Assembly: GCF_002995495.1 (NCBI RefSeq)
Contig: NZ_PVZV01000001.1
Coordinates: forward strand, 186,001 to 250,000
Length of the DNA: 64,000 bases
Source of the DNA: Actinocorallia populi
GTDB lineage: Bacteria > Actinomycetota > Actinomycetes > Streptosporangiales > Streptosporangiaceae
Direction of reading: 5' to 3'
Under the pieces are notes generated by a model that saw only the letters and a list, made by a program, of their open reading frames with translations, made no database searches and was not told the origin of the DNA. The translations under genes and the position numbers were made by a program. The number at the start of each line of letters is the position of its first letter. Position 1 is the first letter of the stretch. This document shows, piece by piece, positions 27,054 through 35,190 of the stretch.

Positions 27054-27671
27054 ATGCACACCGCCTCCGACGGGCCCGCCATCGGCGGGTCGCTCGACGA
27101 CCAGCTGGCCGGGCGGCTGCTCCAGCAGCGCATCATCGTCCTGGGCACCGAGGTCGACGACCAGGTGGCCAACCGGATCTGCGCGCAGCTCCTGCTGCTG
27201 TCCGCCGAGGACCCGCGCAGCGACATCAGCCTCTACATCAACTCGCCCGGCGGATCCGTCAGCGCCGGTCTGGCCATCTACGACACGATGCGGCTCATCC
27301 CCAACGACGTGAGCACGCTGGTGCTGGGGCTCGCCGCGAGCATGGGGCAGTTCCTGCTGACGGCGGGGACGGCCGGCAAGCGGTTCAGCCTGCCGCACGC
27401 CCAGGTGCTCATGCACCAGGGCTCCGCGGGCTTCGGCGGCACCGCGGCCGACATCGAGATCTACGCCGGGCAGCTGGAGCGCATCGGAAGGCTGATGACC
27501 CGGCTGACCGCCGAGCACACCGGGCAGCCCGAGGAGAAGATCGAACGGGACAGCAGGCGCGACGCCTGGTTCAGCGCCGACGAGGCCCTCGAGTACGGGT
27601 TCCTCGACCACATCGTGGAACGGGTCGACGACGTCCGCCCGTCGCTCGTCCGCCAGAAGGTGGGTCTGTGA
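27054..27671 (+). CDS. ATP-dependent Clp protease proteolytic subunit, first of pair
   Basis: 205 residues. Serine-protease ClpP fold with [21 protein letters not shown], the nucleophile in [14 protein letters not shown], the histidine in AQVLMHQGS and the aspartate region [25 protein letters not shown]. The histidine is followed by GS, not the usual PSG. Actinomycetes carry an essential clpP1P2 pair plus extra pairs, and the linked PopR-like gene suggests this is the clpP3 of a clpP3-clpP4-type operon. Its TGA overlaps the ATG of the next clpP. Confidence 0.92.
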   Translation: MHTASDGPAIGGSLDDQLAGRLLQQRIIVLGTEVDDQVANRICAQLLLLSAEDPRSDISLYINSPGGSVSAGLAIYDTMRLIPNDVSTLVLGLAASMGQFLLTAGTAGKRFSLPHAQVLMHQGSAGFGGTAADIEIYAGQLERIGRLMTRLTAEHTGQPEEKIERDSRRDAWFSADEALEYGFLDHIVERVDDVRPSLVRQKVGL

Positions 27672-28258
27672 TGAGCCAGTACATGATCCCGACCGTCGTG
27701 GAGCGCACGTCCAGCGGGGAGCGCGCCTTCGACATCTACTCGCGGCTCCTGGCCGAACGCATCATCTTCATCGGCACCGAGATCGACGACGGCGTCGCCA
27801 ACGTGGTGATGGCGCAGCTGCTGCACCTGGAGTCGGTGAGCGGGGACGTCGACATCAACCTGTACATCAACTCCCCGGGCGGGTCGTTCAGCGCGCTGAC
27901 CGCCATCTACGACACGATGCACTTCGTCAAGCCCGACGTGGCGACGACGTGCATGGGGCAGGCCTCGTCGGCCGCCGCCGTCCTGCTCGCGGCGGGGGCG
28001 CACGGCAAGCGCGCCGTCCTGCGGCACGCCAAGGTGATGCTGCACCAGCCTTCCGGCCAGGCGCGGGGCACGCTGCCCGACCTGGCCGTCCAGGCACGCG
28101 AGGTGGCGACGGTCCGCGCCGAGATGGAGGAGATCCTCAGCCGGCACACCGGACACCCCGTGGACAAGATCCGCGAGGACACGGACCGCAACCGCACCTT
28201 CAACGCGCACGAAGCCGTCGACTACGGTCTGGCCGACCAGATCATCATCACCCGGTGA
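27671..28258 (+). CDS. ATP-dependent Clp protease proteolytic subunit, second of pair
   Basis: 195 residues. [21 protein letters not shown], nucleophile in [27 protein letters not shown] with the catalytic histidine, and [25 protein letters not shown]. In normal ClpP the nucleophile loop reads AASMGA; here it is ASSAAA, keeping the serine. The two subunits presumably form a mixed tetradecamer that works with ClpX or ClpC. The start overlaps the first clpP stop, giving strict co-translation. Confidence 0.92.
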   Translation: MSQYMIPTVVERTSSGERAFDIYSRLLAERIIFIGTEIDDGVANVVMAQLLHLESVSGDVDINLYINSPGGSFSALTAIYDTMHFVKPDVATTCMGQASSAAAVLLAAGAHGKRAVLRHAKVMLHQPSGQARGTLPDLAVQAREVATVRAEMEEILSRHTGHPVDKIREDTDRNRTFNAHEAVDYGLADQIIITR

Positions 28259-28479
28259 GCGCTCACGCGGCCAGCCAGTAGGCGTCGCCGCACTCGCGGA
28301 GCAGCCGGACCGCCGGACGCGGCACCCGGTGAGCGCTCTCCCGGCGGGCTCCGCCGGACCCGAGGAGCAGCTGAGCCGCCGGACGCGGTGTCCGATGAGC
28401 GCTCACACAGCCACGTGGCGGGCTCCGCCGGACTTGAGGAGCGGCTGAGCCGCCGGACGCGGTGCGCGGTGAGCGCTCA
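28256..28479. repeat. Tandem duplication including the popR 3' end
   Basis: The palindrome TGAGCGCTCA (one copy ends in T) recurs at 28256, 28330, 28396 and 28470, spaced 74, 66 and 74 bases, so a unit of about 140 bases is duplicated. The outer copies include the popR tail: on the minus strand both 28263 and 28477 end reading frames coding Tyr-(Trp or Cys)-Leu-Ala-Ala-stop. The inner part repeats a GGCGGGCTCCGCCGGA segment and a GAGCCGCCGGACGCGG segment. Confidence 0.75.
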
Positions 28480-28845
28480 GGCGGCCAGGCAGTAGGCGTC
28501 GCCGGACCTGCGGGCCGGTTGCGCCGCCCGGCGGCCGAGTGCGACGTCCAGCCTGAGGACGCGTTCGCGGTGGACGCGGTCGGCGGCCAGGCCGCGGCCC
28601 ACCTCGGCCAGCACGTCGGAGAGTTCGACGCGCAGGGCGTCGCAGACGGCGGCGAGCACCTCGGAGGAGGCCTCCTTGCGGCCCCGCTCCACCTCCGACA
28701 GGTACGGCATGGAGATCTTCGCGGCCCTCGCCACGTCCTCCAGGGTGCGCCGCTGCTCGCGGCGCTCGCGACGCAGCACGTCGCCGAGCATCGTCCGCAG
28801 CAAGGGCCGGGGCTTCTCATCGCTACCGAAGGCCGGAGCCGGCAT
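28477..28845 (-). CDS. XRE-family regulator, PopR/ClgR-like, with C-terminal Ala-Ala degron
   Basis: 122 residues. An XRE helix-turn-helix ([41 protein letters not shown]) like that of ClgR and PopR, the actinomycete activators of clp genes. The protein ends Tyr-Cys-Leu-Ala-Ala; PopR and ClgR are known to be degraded by ClpP1P2 through a C-terminal Ala-Ala, so this ending is functionally suggestive. AGGAG lies six bases ahead of ATG 28845. It is convergent with the clpP pair and is the best candidate for its activator. Confidence 0.88.
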   Translation of the reverse strand: MPAPAFGSDEKPRPLLRTMLGDVLRRERREQRRTLEDVARAAKISMPYLSEVERGRKEASSEVLAAVCDALRVELSDVLAEVGRGLAADRVHRERVLRLDVALGRRAAQPARRSGDAYCLAA

Positions 28846-29118
28846 CCGTCTCTCCTCTTCCGCGGCTGCTTTCTTCAGCTGTATCCCGGAGGCCGGGGGC
28901 CCGGAAGGGCTTTTCGCCCCAGGCGTAGGGATCTCGGACCCTTCACCTGACGGCTCGCCGCCCGTGGCTGAACGCACGCCGACGCGCCGGACCATCCACA
29001 GATGTCGGCCAAGGCCTTCGGGCGGGCGCGGGAGGAGGCACGATCGATTCCGGGAGCGCCGTCCTTTTCCCGGGGCGCCGTTCGTCGTAGTGGCGACACC
29101 GATGTTCGGGAGGATCAC

Positions 29119-29442
29119 GTGAAGTACATGCTGTTGATCTGCGGGGACGAGTCCGCCGCGGAGCACGCCGACGAGGGGTGCGGCGGCTGGTCGGAGGAGA
29201 TGTCGGAGCGGGGCGTCCTGCAGGGCGGCGGCGGGCTGCGGCCGCCGTCCGAGGCGACGGCCGTGCGGGTGCGCGACGACGAGGTGCTGCTCACCGACGG
29301 GCCGTTCGCCGAGGCCAAGGAGCAGATCGGGGGCTACTGCATCATCGAGTGCGCCGACCTGGACGAGGCCATCGACGTCGCCGCCCGGCATCCGGCCGCG
29401 GGTTACGGCACGATCGAGATCCGGCCGCTCTGGGAGCCGTGA
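29119..29442 (+). CDS. YCII/DGPF domain protein linked to an ECF sigma factor
   Basis: 107 residues with the DGPF motif ([37 protein letters not shown]) of the YCII-related fold. Proteins of this kind are conserved partners of ECF42 sigma factors; their biochemical role is not settled. GGGAGG stands five bases before GTG 29119. The stop overlaps the sigma factor's GTG, so the two are translationally coupled. Confidence 0.92.
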   Translation: MKYMLLICGDESAAEHADEGCGGWSEEMSERGVLQGGGGLRPPSEATAVRVRDDEVLLTDGPFAEAKEQIGGYCIIECADLDEAIDVAARHPAAGYGTIEIRPLWEP

Positions 29443-30755
29443 GCGCCCCGGTCGACGCCCGGACGGCGGTCGCCGAGGCCTTCCGCGACGAGTGGGGCCA
29501 GGTCGTGGCGACCCTGATCCGGGTGACCGGCGACTGGGACCTGGCCGAGGAGTGCGCCCAGGACGCCCTCACCCTCGCCCTGCAGCGCTGGGAGTCCGAG
29601 GGCGTGCCCCGCCGTCCCGGCGCCTGGCTCACCACGGTCGCCCGCAACCGCGCCGTGGACCGGATGCGCCGCGCCGCCGTCGGCGAGGCGAAACTCAGGG
29701 AGGTGGCCGCCATGGCCGTCGAGCCCCCGTCCGGGGAACCGCCGGACGACACGATCCCCGACGACGTGCTGCGCCTGATGTTCACCTGCTGCCATCCGGC
29801 CCTCGCGCCGGAGGCGCGGGTCGCCCTCACCCTGCGCGCCCTCGCGGGCCTGACCACGGCCGAGATCGCCCGTGCCTTCCTGGTCTCCGAGCAGACCATG
29901 GCCAAACGCCTGACCAGGGCCAAGCAGAAGATCAGGCACGCCGTGATCCCCTTCCGCGTCCCCGGGCCCGCGCTGCTCCCCGGCCGGCTCAGGTCCGTCC
30001 TGAGCGTGCTCTACCTGCTGTTCAACGAGGGCTACTCGGCGTCCTCCGGCGACGAGCTCGTCCGCCGGAACCTCACCGCCGAGGCCGTCCGCCTGACCCG
30101 CGTCCTCACCCGCCTGATGCCCGACGAGCCCGAGGCCGCGGGCCTGCTCGCCCTCATGCTCCTGCACGACGCCCGCACCCCCGCCCGCACCGGCCCCTCC
30201 GGCGCCCTGATCCCCCTGGAGGAGCAGGACCGCTCCCTGTGGGACCGCCCCCGGATCGAGGAGGGCGTGTCCCTCCTCGACCGGGCGATGGCCCGCCGCT
30301 CCCCCGGCCCCTACCAGGTCCAGGCCGCCATAGCCGCCTGCCACGCCACCGCGCCCACCCCCGCCGACACCGACTGGCCCCAGATCGCCGCCCTCTACGC
30401 CCGGCTCTCCCGCCTGACCCCCTCCCCCGTCGTCGAACTCAACCGCGCCGTCGCCGTCGCCATGGCCCGCGGCCCCGCCGCCGCTCTCCCCCTCCTGGAC
30501 GCCCTCGACTCCACGGGCGCCCTCGCCGGCCACCACCTCCTCCCCGCCACCCGGGCCGACCTCCTCCGCCGCCTGAGCCGCCCCGCCGAAGCCGCCACCG
30601 CCTACCGCCAGGCCCTGGCCCTGGTCCCCACCGCCCCCGAACGCCGCTACCTCGCCCACCGCCTCGCCGCCCTCCCCCCGCCTTTATCCGTCTCCCCACC
30701 GACGCCTCCCCTTCGACACCGCCCTGCACCGGCCTCAAAGCACCAGAGTCCGTGA
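29439..30755 (+). CDS. ECF42-type RNA polymerase sigma factor with C-terminal TPR-like extension
   Basis: 438 residues, more than twice the size of a simple ECF. Region 2 ([37 protein letters not shown]), region 4 ([37 protein letters not shown]) and then the large helical extension with [25 protein letters not shown] and [28 protein letters not shown], typical of ECF42 proteins, where it replaces an anti-sigma factor. The last 25 residues ([17 protein letters not shown]) look like run-on into low-complexity DNA. Targets commonly include the adjacent DGPF gene. Confidence 0.93.
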   Translation: MSAPVDARTAVAEAFRDEWGQVVATLIRVTGDWDLAEECAQDALTLALQRWESEGVPRRPGAWLTTVARNRAVDRMRRAAVGEAKLREVAAMAVEPPSGEPPDDTIPDDVLRLMFTCCHPALAPEARVALTLRALAGLTTAEIARAFLVSEQTMAKRLTRAKQKIRHAVIPFRVPGPALLPGRLRSVLSVLYLLFNEGYSASSGDELVRRNLTAEAVRLTRVLTRLMPDEPEAAGLLALMLLHDARTPARTGPSGALIPLEEQDRSLWDRPRIEEGVSLLDRAMARRSPGPYQVQAAIAACHATAPTPADTDWPQIAALYARLSRLTPSPVVELNRAVAVAMARGPAAALPLLDALDSTGALAGHHLLPATRADLLRRLSRPAEAATAYRQALALVPTAPERRYLAHRLAALPPPLSVSPPTPPLRHRPAPASKHQSP

Positions 30756-31110
30756 CGAGAAGAGCACCCGCAGCGGAGACCCGTGACCCCGTTCTGCCCC
30801 GGCTTCGAAGCGCCCAGGCTCCGAATCCCGCAAGGACACGTGGTTCCACTCCGCACCGACCTCAAGAGAACCCGAGACCCGTGGCGAGAAGGACTCCGAA
30901 CAGAGGTCCGTAACCCGGCCCCGCACCGGATTCAAAGCGTCCGGAGTCCGGAACGAGAAGAGCTCCCACAGGGGCGCGCGGTCCCGCTCCGCACCGGCCC
31001 CGAGAGAACCCGAGACCGGTGGCGAGAAGGGCTTCCGGAGCAGGGGTCCGTGGTGTTCTCCTGCGTCGGTTTCGAAAGTCCGGAGTTCGTGGTGGAGGGG
31101 TGTCCTGCAG
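30727..31110. repeat. Degenerate tandem array of about six 70-bp units
   Basis: This gene-free stretch is made of diverged units that begin CACCGG(C/A)(T/C)TC and run through GAGTCCG...GAGAAG. Unit starts fall at about 30727, 30797, 30854, 30924, 30992 and 31064, so the spacing is about 70 bases. Odd and even units share different substitutions, suggesting growth by duplication of a pair. No open frame with coding character crosses it. The remainder to 31191 holds only the leader of the next gene. Confidence 0.7.
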
Positions 31111-31191
31111 GAGGGGGTCCGTTCGTCGGTGGGTGACGGATGCGAAGGCGGGTCCGCGGGGAAGTGGGCCGCCGGGATCGAGGGAGGACTC

Positions 31192-31827
31192 GTGGACGTG
31201 GACGAAGCGGAGATCAGGGAGCAGATCGCGGCCGAGCGGGAGGAGCTGGCGGAGTTGCTCGCGGGGCTTCCGGCGGAGGCGTGGGACGAGCCGACTCTGT
31301 GCGAGGGGTGGCGGGTGCGGGAGGTGGTCGCGCATATGACGATGCCGTTCCACTCGTCGACCTGGCGGTTCCTGACGGGGATGCTCCGGGCTCGGGGCGA
31401 CTTCAATCGCATGGCCGACCGGTGCGCGCGGCAGGACGCGGAGGAGTACACGCCGGAGGCGTTCACCGCGATGCTGCGGGAGAACGCCCGCTTCCCCTGG
31501 AAGCCTCCGGGCGGCGGCTACGCAGGAGCCCTGTCGCACGACGTGATCCACGGTCTGGACATCACCGTGGCGCTGGATCTCGACCGCCGCGTCCCCTACG
31601 AGCGGCTCCGCACGGTCCTGGGAGGCTCCGACTCCCCCCGAAGCCGGAAGTTCTTCGGCACCGACCTGGCCGGTGTCCGCCTCCAGGCCGACGACCTGGA
31701 CTGGTCTCTGGGCTCCGGCGAGCCCTTGACCGCCTCCGCCCAGGACCTCCTGCTCGTCCTCTGCGGCCGCCGTCTTCCGCCCGGCCGCCTCCACGGCGCC
31801 CCGGCCGCCCGCTTCACCGCCCCCTGA
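31192..31827 (+). CDS. Maleylpyruvate isomerase / DinB-like family protein
   Basis: 211 residues. The N-terminal four-helix DinB-like domain has the pattern EEWDEPTLCEGWRVREVVAHMTMPF (here WDEPTLCEGW and VVAHM), and a metal-site histidine recurs in GGYAGALSHDVIHGLDI. Such proteins are thought to be metal-dependent, mycothiol-using enzymes in actinomycetes. GAGGGAGGA precedes GTG 31192. The upstream spacer is the 70-bp repeat array and the downstream one is a purine-rich tract. Confidence 0.85.
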   Translation: MDVDEAEIREQIAAEREELAELLAGLPAEAWDEPTLCEGWRVREVVAHMTMPFHSSTWRFLTGMLRARGDFNRMADRCARQDAEEYTPEAFTAMLRENARFPWKPPGGGYAGALSHDVIHGLDITVALDLDRRVPYERLRTVLGGSDSPRSRKFFGTDLAGVRLQADDLDWSLGSGEPLTASAQDLLLVLCGRRLPPGRLHGAPAARFTAP

Positions 31828-31892
31828 CCTCCCGACGCTCCCTGACCTCCGGCGCTCCCTGACCTCCCGACGCCCGCGAACGGGCGCGGGTA

Positions 31893-32085
31893 CAGGAGCG
31901 GCGCGGAGGCGGGGATCGAGGCGAAGGCATGGACGGAAGCCGAGGCGGGGCGGAGGCGGGGCAGGGATGGAGGCGGAGGTCGAGGCGGGGGCAGAGGTGG
32001 AAGCCGAGGCAGCGGCGGAGGTCAAGGCGGAGGCGGAGGTCGAGGCGGAGGCAGGGATGGAGGCGGAAGCCGAGGCGGTTTACGG
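31893..32085. repeat. Purine-rich GGCGGAGGC low-complexity tract
   Basis: About 190 bases whose plus strand is almost only G and A with scattered C, built from degenerate GAGGC/GGAGGTCGAGGC hexamer-to-dodecamer repeats. Segments such as GCAGGGATGGAGGCGGA occur twice. Several G3-G4 runs (31940-31975) could form a G-quadruplex. The run-up (31828-31890) repeats TCCCTGACCTCC three times. No gene is supported in 31828-32202. Confidence 0.75.
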
Positions 32086-32202
32086 CATCTGATGCACGAA
32101 GGGCTGTCTTGGGGGCGGTCGATCCTTTTATGATCAATTGGGGGGCGGCGAGATCGGCGGCCCCTGTTCGCGTTCGTGGCACGAGACCCCCGGAGCCGCC
32201 GC

Positions 32203-32904
32203 ATGTCCTGTGAGCAGACCGCCTCTTCCGCCTTCGGCGCCGAAGGGATGCTCCCCCTGTCGGGGGTGGAGCTTCTGACGACGACGCGGGCCGTGCGCAA
32301 GCGGCTGGACCTCGACCGGCCCGTCTCCGACGACGTGCTGCGCGAGTGCGTGCGGATCGCGCTCCAGGCGCCGGCGCCGTCCAACCAGATCGCGGTGCGC
32401 TTCGTCGTCGTCACCGATCCCGAGGTGCGCCGGAGGCTCGGCGAGCTCTACCAGACGGGGTACGGCGTCTACCGGCAGCTGGACGGCATCTACATCGGCA
32501 GCATCGACAAGGAGGAGGGGGCCGAGCGGGAGCAGCAGGAGCGGACCGCGGTCTCGGCGGACCACCTCGCCGAGATCATGCCGGAGGTCCCCGCCATCGT
32601 CGTCGGCTGCGTCGCCGGGCGCGCCGAGAACATGGGGGCCTGGGTGACATCGTCGCTCCTCGGCGGCGCCATGCCCGCGCTGTGGTCGTTCATGCTCGCC
32701 GCGCGCCTGCACGGCCTGGGCACCTGCTGGACGTCCGTGCACCTCCAGCAGGAGGAGGCCGTCGCCGACCTGCTGGGCATCCCGTTCGAAGGCGTCACCC
32801 AGGTGATGCTCACCCCCGTCGCCCACTACACGGGCGAGACCTTCAAACCGGTCGACCGCCCCGACCCCGACGCCTTCATCCACTGGAACCGCTGGCAGGC
32901 CTGA
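32203..32904 (+). CDS. Nitroreductase family protein
   Basis: 233 residues. FMN-dependent nitroreductase fold: TTTRAVRKRLDLDRPVSDDVLRECVRIALQAPAPSNQIAVRFVVVTD, with the phosphate-binding Arg-Ala-Val-Arg, and GLGTCWTSVHLQQEEAVADLLGIP in the C-terminal half. GGAG is seven bases ahead of ATG 32203. The substrate is unknown; family members reduce nitro compounds, quinones or enones with NAD(P)H. Confidence 0.9.
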   Translation: MSCEQTASSAFGAEGMLPLSGVELLTTTRAVRKRLDLDRPVSDDVLRECVRIALQAPAPSNQIAVRFVVVTDPEVRRRLGELYQTGYGVYRQLDGIYIGSIDKEEGAEREQQERTAVSADHLAEIMPEVPAIVVGCVAGRAENMGAWVTSSLLGGAMPALWSFMLAARLHGLGTCWTSVHLQQEEAVADLLGIPFEGVTQVMLTPVAHYTGETFKPVDRPDPDAFIHWNRWQA

Positions 32905-32950
32905 CGGCCCCCGGCCGCGAACGCGGACCGTCCGGACCCGCGTCCTGGCG

Positions 32951-33076
32951 GGAACCCCGCACCCTCACAGGGGCCCGCACCTTCACGGGAGCCCGCACCC
33001 CCACGGGAGCCCGCACCCTTGCGGGAGCCCGCACCCTTGCGGGAGGGCGCACCCTCACGGGGGCCCGCACCCTCGC
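32951..33076. repeat. 18-bp minisatellite, seven units
   Basis: Seven head-to-tail 18-base units with consensus GGGAGCCCGCACCCTTGC, units 4 and 5 identical, followed by a partial eighth. Each junction forms GCGGGAGCCCGC, a short inverted repeat. The array sits between the convergent nitroreductase and DUF1330 genes. The period divisible by three keeps all frames open, but no start or ribosome site supports translation. Confidence 0.9.
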
Positions 33077-33092
33077 GGGAGGGCGGGGCGGG

Positions 33093-33380
33093 TCACAGGC
33101 CTTTGGCGAGGATGACGACGCCGGTGGTGGCGGCGACGCGGTCCTTGGAGATCTCCTGGTATTCGGGGGAGTACGCCCATTTCTCGAAGGCGTCGCGGTC
33201 CGCGAAGGAGATGAGCACGACCTTGTCGTGGGGCCAGTCGCCCTCGATGACCTCGGGCTGTTCGTCGGCGGCGAGGAGGCGGCCGTCGTACCTGGTGAGG
33301 ACGTCCATGAAGCGCGCGGCGTAGGAGGCGTAGCGCTCTCGGTCGTGGACGGAGAGCTGTGCCATGGCGTAGACCGTCAT
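33093..33380 (-). CDS. DUF1330 domain protein
   Basis: 95 residues, ferredoxin-like fold of the DUF1330/ABM type: YAMAQLSVHDRERYASYAARFMDVLTRYDGRLLAADEQPEVIEGDW, then VVLISFADRDAFEKWAYSPEYQEI. These small dimeric proteins have no established activity. ATG 33380 is the only start. Its stop lies 16 bases beyond the 18-bp repeat array. Confidence 0.9.
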   Translation of the reverse strand: MTVYAMAQLSVHDRERYASYAARFMDVLTRYDGRLLAADEQPEVIEGDWPHDKVVLISFADRDAFEKWAYSPEYQEISKDRVAATTGVVILAKGL

Positions 33381-33473
33381 GGCCGGATGTTACCGAATCG
33401 GATTCGGCCGCTTGGCGGGAGAGCGGCTCGGCACGGCCGCCCGCCGCGCGCACGACCAGATGTATCGGCTTTT

Positions 33474-33491
33474 TTCACGACTTCTCGTGAA
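33474..33491. promoter_or_regulatory. Inverted repeat in the promoter region of the WXG-like cassette
   Basis: TTCACGA-cttc-TCGTGAA is a perfect 7-bp inverted repeat in the only T-rich part of the DUF1330/cassette spacer, about 110 bases upstream of the first cassette gene. It is a plausible operator or a short terminator-like hairpin; the role is inferred from position only. Confidence 0.45.
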
Positions 33492-33600
33492 CAAGATCGG
33501 AACGCGTTGAACGCCGTCTGCCTCTCCCCTAAGCTTTCGCGCAAATTACAGCGATCCATTCTCCTCATCCAGCTGTCCGATCGTGATGGAGGTTCCGGTC

Positions 33601-34029
33601 TTGGCGGACCCCAATCCCCCGAGCTCCCTCGATGCTCTGCTGAACCAGAGCACCCCCTACGCCCCCGAGGACGAGAACGAGCGGGCCCGGCGGCTGGCCG
33701 CCGCGAACGCCCCGTCCTCCGGGACCCCCGCGGGCGAGGCCCCGCCGCGCGAGAGGCACCTGTCGGAGCTGTCCACCGCCTTCGTCCCCACGATGCAGGA
33801 GGCCGGGCCGAACGAGCGGCCCAGGTACCAGCTGCGGGAGATGGTCGACGGCACCGCGGGCCTGGCCGTCTACACCTCGCTGGAGCTGCTCAAGGAGCGG
33901 CTCGGCGCGGACCAGCCCTGGGCCGAGGCCCCCCTGATCGAGCTCCTCTACATCGTGGGCAGGGACAAGATCGGTGTCGTCCTCAACCCCCACCTCATGA
34001 CCGAGGACGGGCGGGGGGATGCCTCATGA
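33601..34029 (+). CDS. SseB/SAV_915-like protein, first gene of a WXG-type cassette
   Basis: 142 residues. A Pro/Glu-rich N-terminus (YAPEDENERARRLAA) precedes a compact domain (RPRYQLREMVDGTAGLAVYTSLELLKERLGADQPWAEAPLIELLYIVGRDKIGVVLNPHL) resembling the SseB N-terminal fold found beside WXG100 genes in actinomycetes (SAV_915 family). TTG 33601 has GGAGG eight bases upstream; a GTG at 33583 is in frame but has no ribosome site. Its stop overlaps the next ATG. Function unknown. Confidence 0.75.
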   Translation: MADPNPPSSLDALLNQSTPYAPEDENERARRLAAANAPSSGTPAGEAPPRERHLSELSTAFVPTMQEAGPNERPRYQLREMVDGTAGLAVYTSLELLKERLGADQPWAEAPLIELLYIVGRDKIGVVLNPHLMTEDGRGDAS

Positions 34030-34349
34030 GCGCCGAGATCAACGTCGTCTACCAGGACATCCTCGACTCGTCCTCCGTCTTCAAGACCCAGGGGGTGAAG
34101 TACGACGGCATCGTGCCCAAGGAGGTCGGCACCGTCCCCCAGGTCACAGAGTCCTCGCTCAGCGACGCCATCACCCGGGTCCTGGAGGCCATCTCCACCC
34201 TGCACGACTCCCTCGGGTCCTCCATGCAGATCCACGGCGACAAGCTGAAGACCGTCCACGACCGCTACCGCAACACCGAGGACGACATCGACGACCTCAT
34301 GCGGAGCATCGACGATCCCGCGACCATCCAGCCGCGCGTGGGCTACTGA
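34026..34349 (+). CDS. WXG100-like helical protein (DUF6317 type)
   Basis: 107 residues, almost entirely helical, opening MSAEINVVYQDILDSSSVFKTQG and containing a long central helical hairpin (SDAITRVLEAISTLHDSLGSSMQIHGDKLKTVHDRYRNTEDDIDDLM). There is no Trp-x-Gly and no signal peptide. The size and the pattern of two helices are those of ESX-type secreted partners. It is translationally coupled (ATGA) to the SseB-like gene and followed after 15 bases by a larger protein. A secreted partner or chaperone role is inferred. Confidence 0.72.
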   Translation: MSAEINVVYQDILDSSSVFKTQGVKYDGIVPKEVGTVPQVTESSLSDAITRVLEAISTLHDSLGSSMQIHGDKLKTVHDRYRNTEDDIDDLMRSIDDPATIQPRVGY

Positions 34350-34364
34350 CCTCAGGAGACCGAG

Positions 34365-35180
34365 ATGGCACCGAAAGAACCGGCTCCCGTCCCGCCCGGC
34401 GTGCAGGCCGTCGGCGGCGAGCTGTCCCTGGGCGTGGACATCCACGGCCTGGCCGCCCTGGCCGGCAGGCTCTACGGCTACGTGCCGCCGAGCGAGGAGG
34501 TCGTGGAGGCCATCGAGCAGTCGGTGAAGAAGCTCGTCACCGACGCGGGCTGGAAGGGCGACGACGCCAACGGCTTCCAGGACGCCTGGGGCGAGGACGC
34601 GTCCGACGCCAAGAAGCTCTCGATGTTCATCGACGACGTGGCCCACGAGCTCGACCAGCTGGCGACGTCCCTCTCGGAGCTCCAGCTGGCGGTCAACGAC
34701 CGTGCGGGGGAGTTCAAGGACAAGGCCGCGGCGGCCAAGGACGACGACCCCTTCGCGAGCCAGAACGCCGACAACGAGGCGTACCGGATCTGGATCGACG
34801 GCTTCCACCAGGCGCGCAAGCTCCAGGAGGAGTGCGCCAAGCGCCTGGTCGGGCTCTACTCCGGCAACGGTGACGGCTGGTCGGTCATGAACACCACCAA
34901 GTCGCTCTCGGACGACAAGAACCTCTCGAAGGACCTGCGCGACCGGCTCAACCACGTCGAGGACGAGCTCGACGACGGGCTGCCCGACGACGACTTCGAC
35001 TGGACGGGTTTCGCCGGCTGGGTCGGCGGCGGCGCCGGGATCGGCGCGGCCATCGGCGCTCCGTTCGCCGGTGTCGGCGCGCTGCCCGGAGCCGCTCTCG
35101 GCGGCCTCATCGGGCTGGGCGCCGGGGTCGTCGTCGGCGGCGGCGGCTGGCTCGTCGACCAGATCGACGACTGGTTCTGA
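34365..35180 (+). CDS. WXG-type protein with glycine-zipper C-terminus, possible T7-secreted effector
   Basis: 271 residues. Residues 1-115 are helical with WKGDDANGFQDAWGED, a W-x-G turn between two helices as in WXG100 or PE-type domains; a charged linker follows. Residues about 220-265 are a glycine zipper (GGGAGIGAAIGAPFAGVGALPGAALGGLIGLGAGVVVGGG) that could insert in a membrane, ending QIDDWF. Secreted effectors of type VII systems combine such parts. No enzyme domain or immunity gene is obvious, though the next gene is a small membrane protein. The function is inferred. Confidence 0.7.
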   Translation: MAPKEPAPVPPGVQAVGGELSLGVDIHGLAALAGRLYGYVPPSEEVVEAIEQSVKKLVTDAGWKGDDANGFQDAWGEDASDAKKLSMFIDDVAHELDQLATSLSELQLAVNDRAGEFKDKAAAAKDDDPFASQNADNEAYRIWIDGFHQARKLQEECAKRLVGLYSGNGDGWSVMNTTKSLSDDKNLSKDLRDRLNHVEDELDDGLPDDDFDWTGFAGWVGGGAGIGAAIGAPFAGVGALPGAALGGLIGLGAGVVVGGGGWLVDQIDDWF

Positions 35181-35190
35181 CGGGCCGCCG

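Noticed and set aside
30727-31110. CRISPR array
   Set aside because: Units of 70 bases are diverged throughout, with no constant repeat and unique spacer alternation, and no cas genes are in the window.
32915-33090. Hexapeptide-repeat protein (ARTLTG) encoded by the 18-bp array
   Set aside because: The period divisible by three keeps frames open on both strands, but there is no start codon with a ribosome site and the frame is a run-on of shadow frames.
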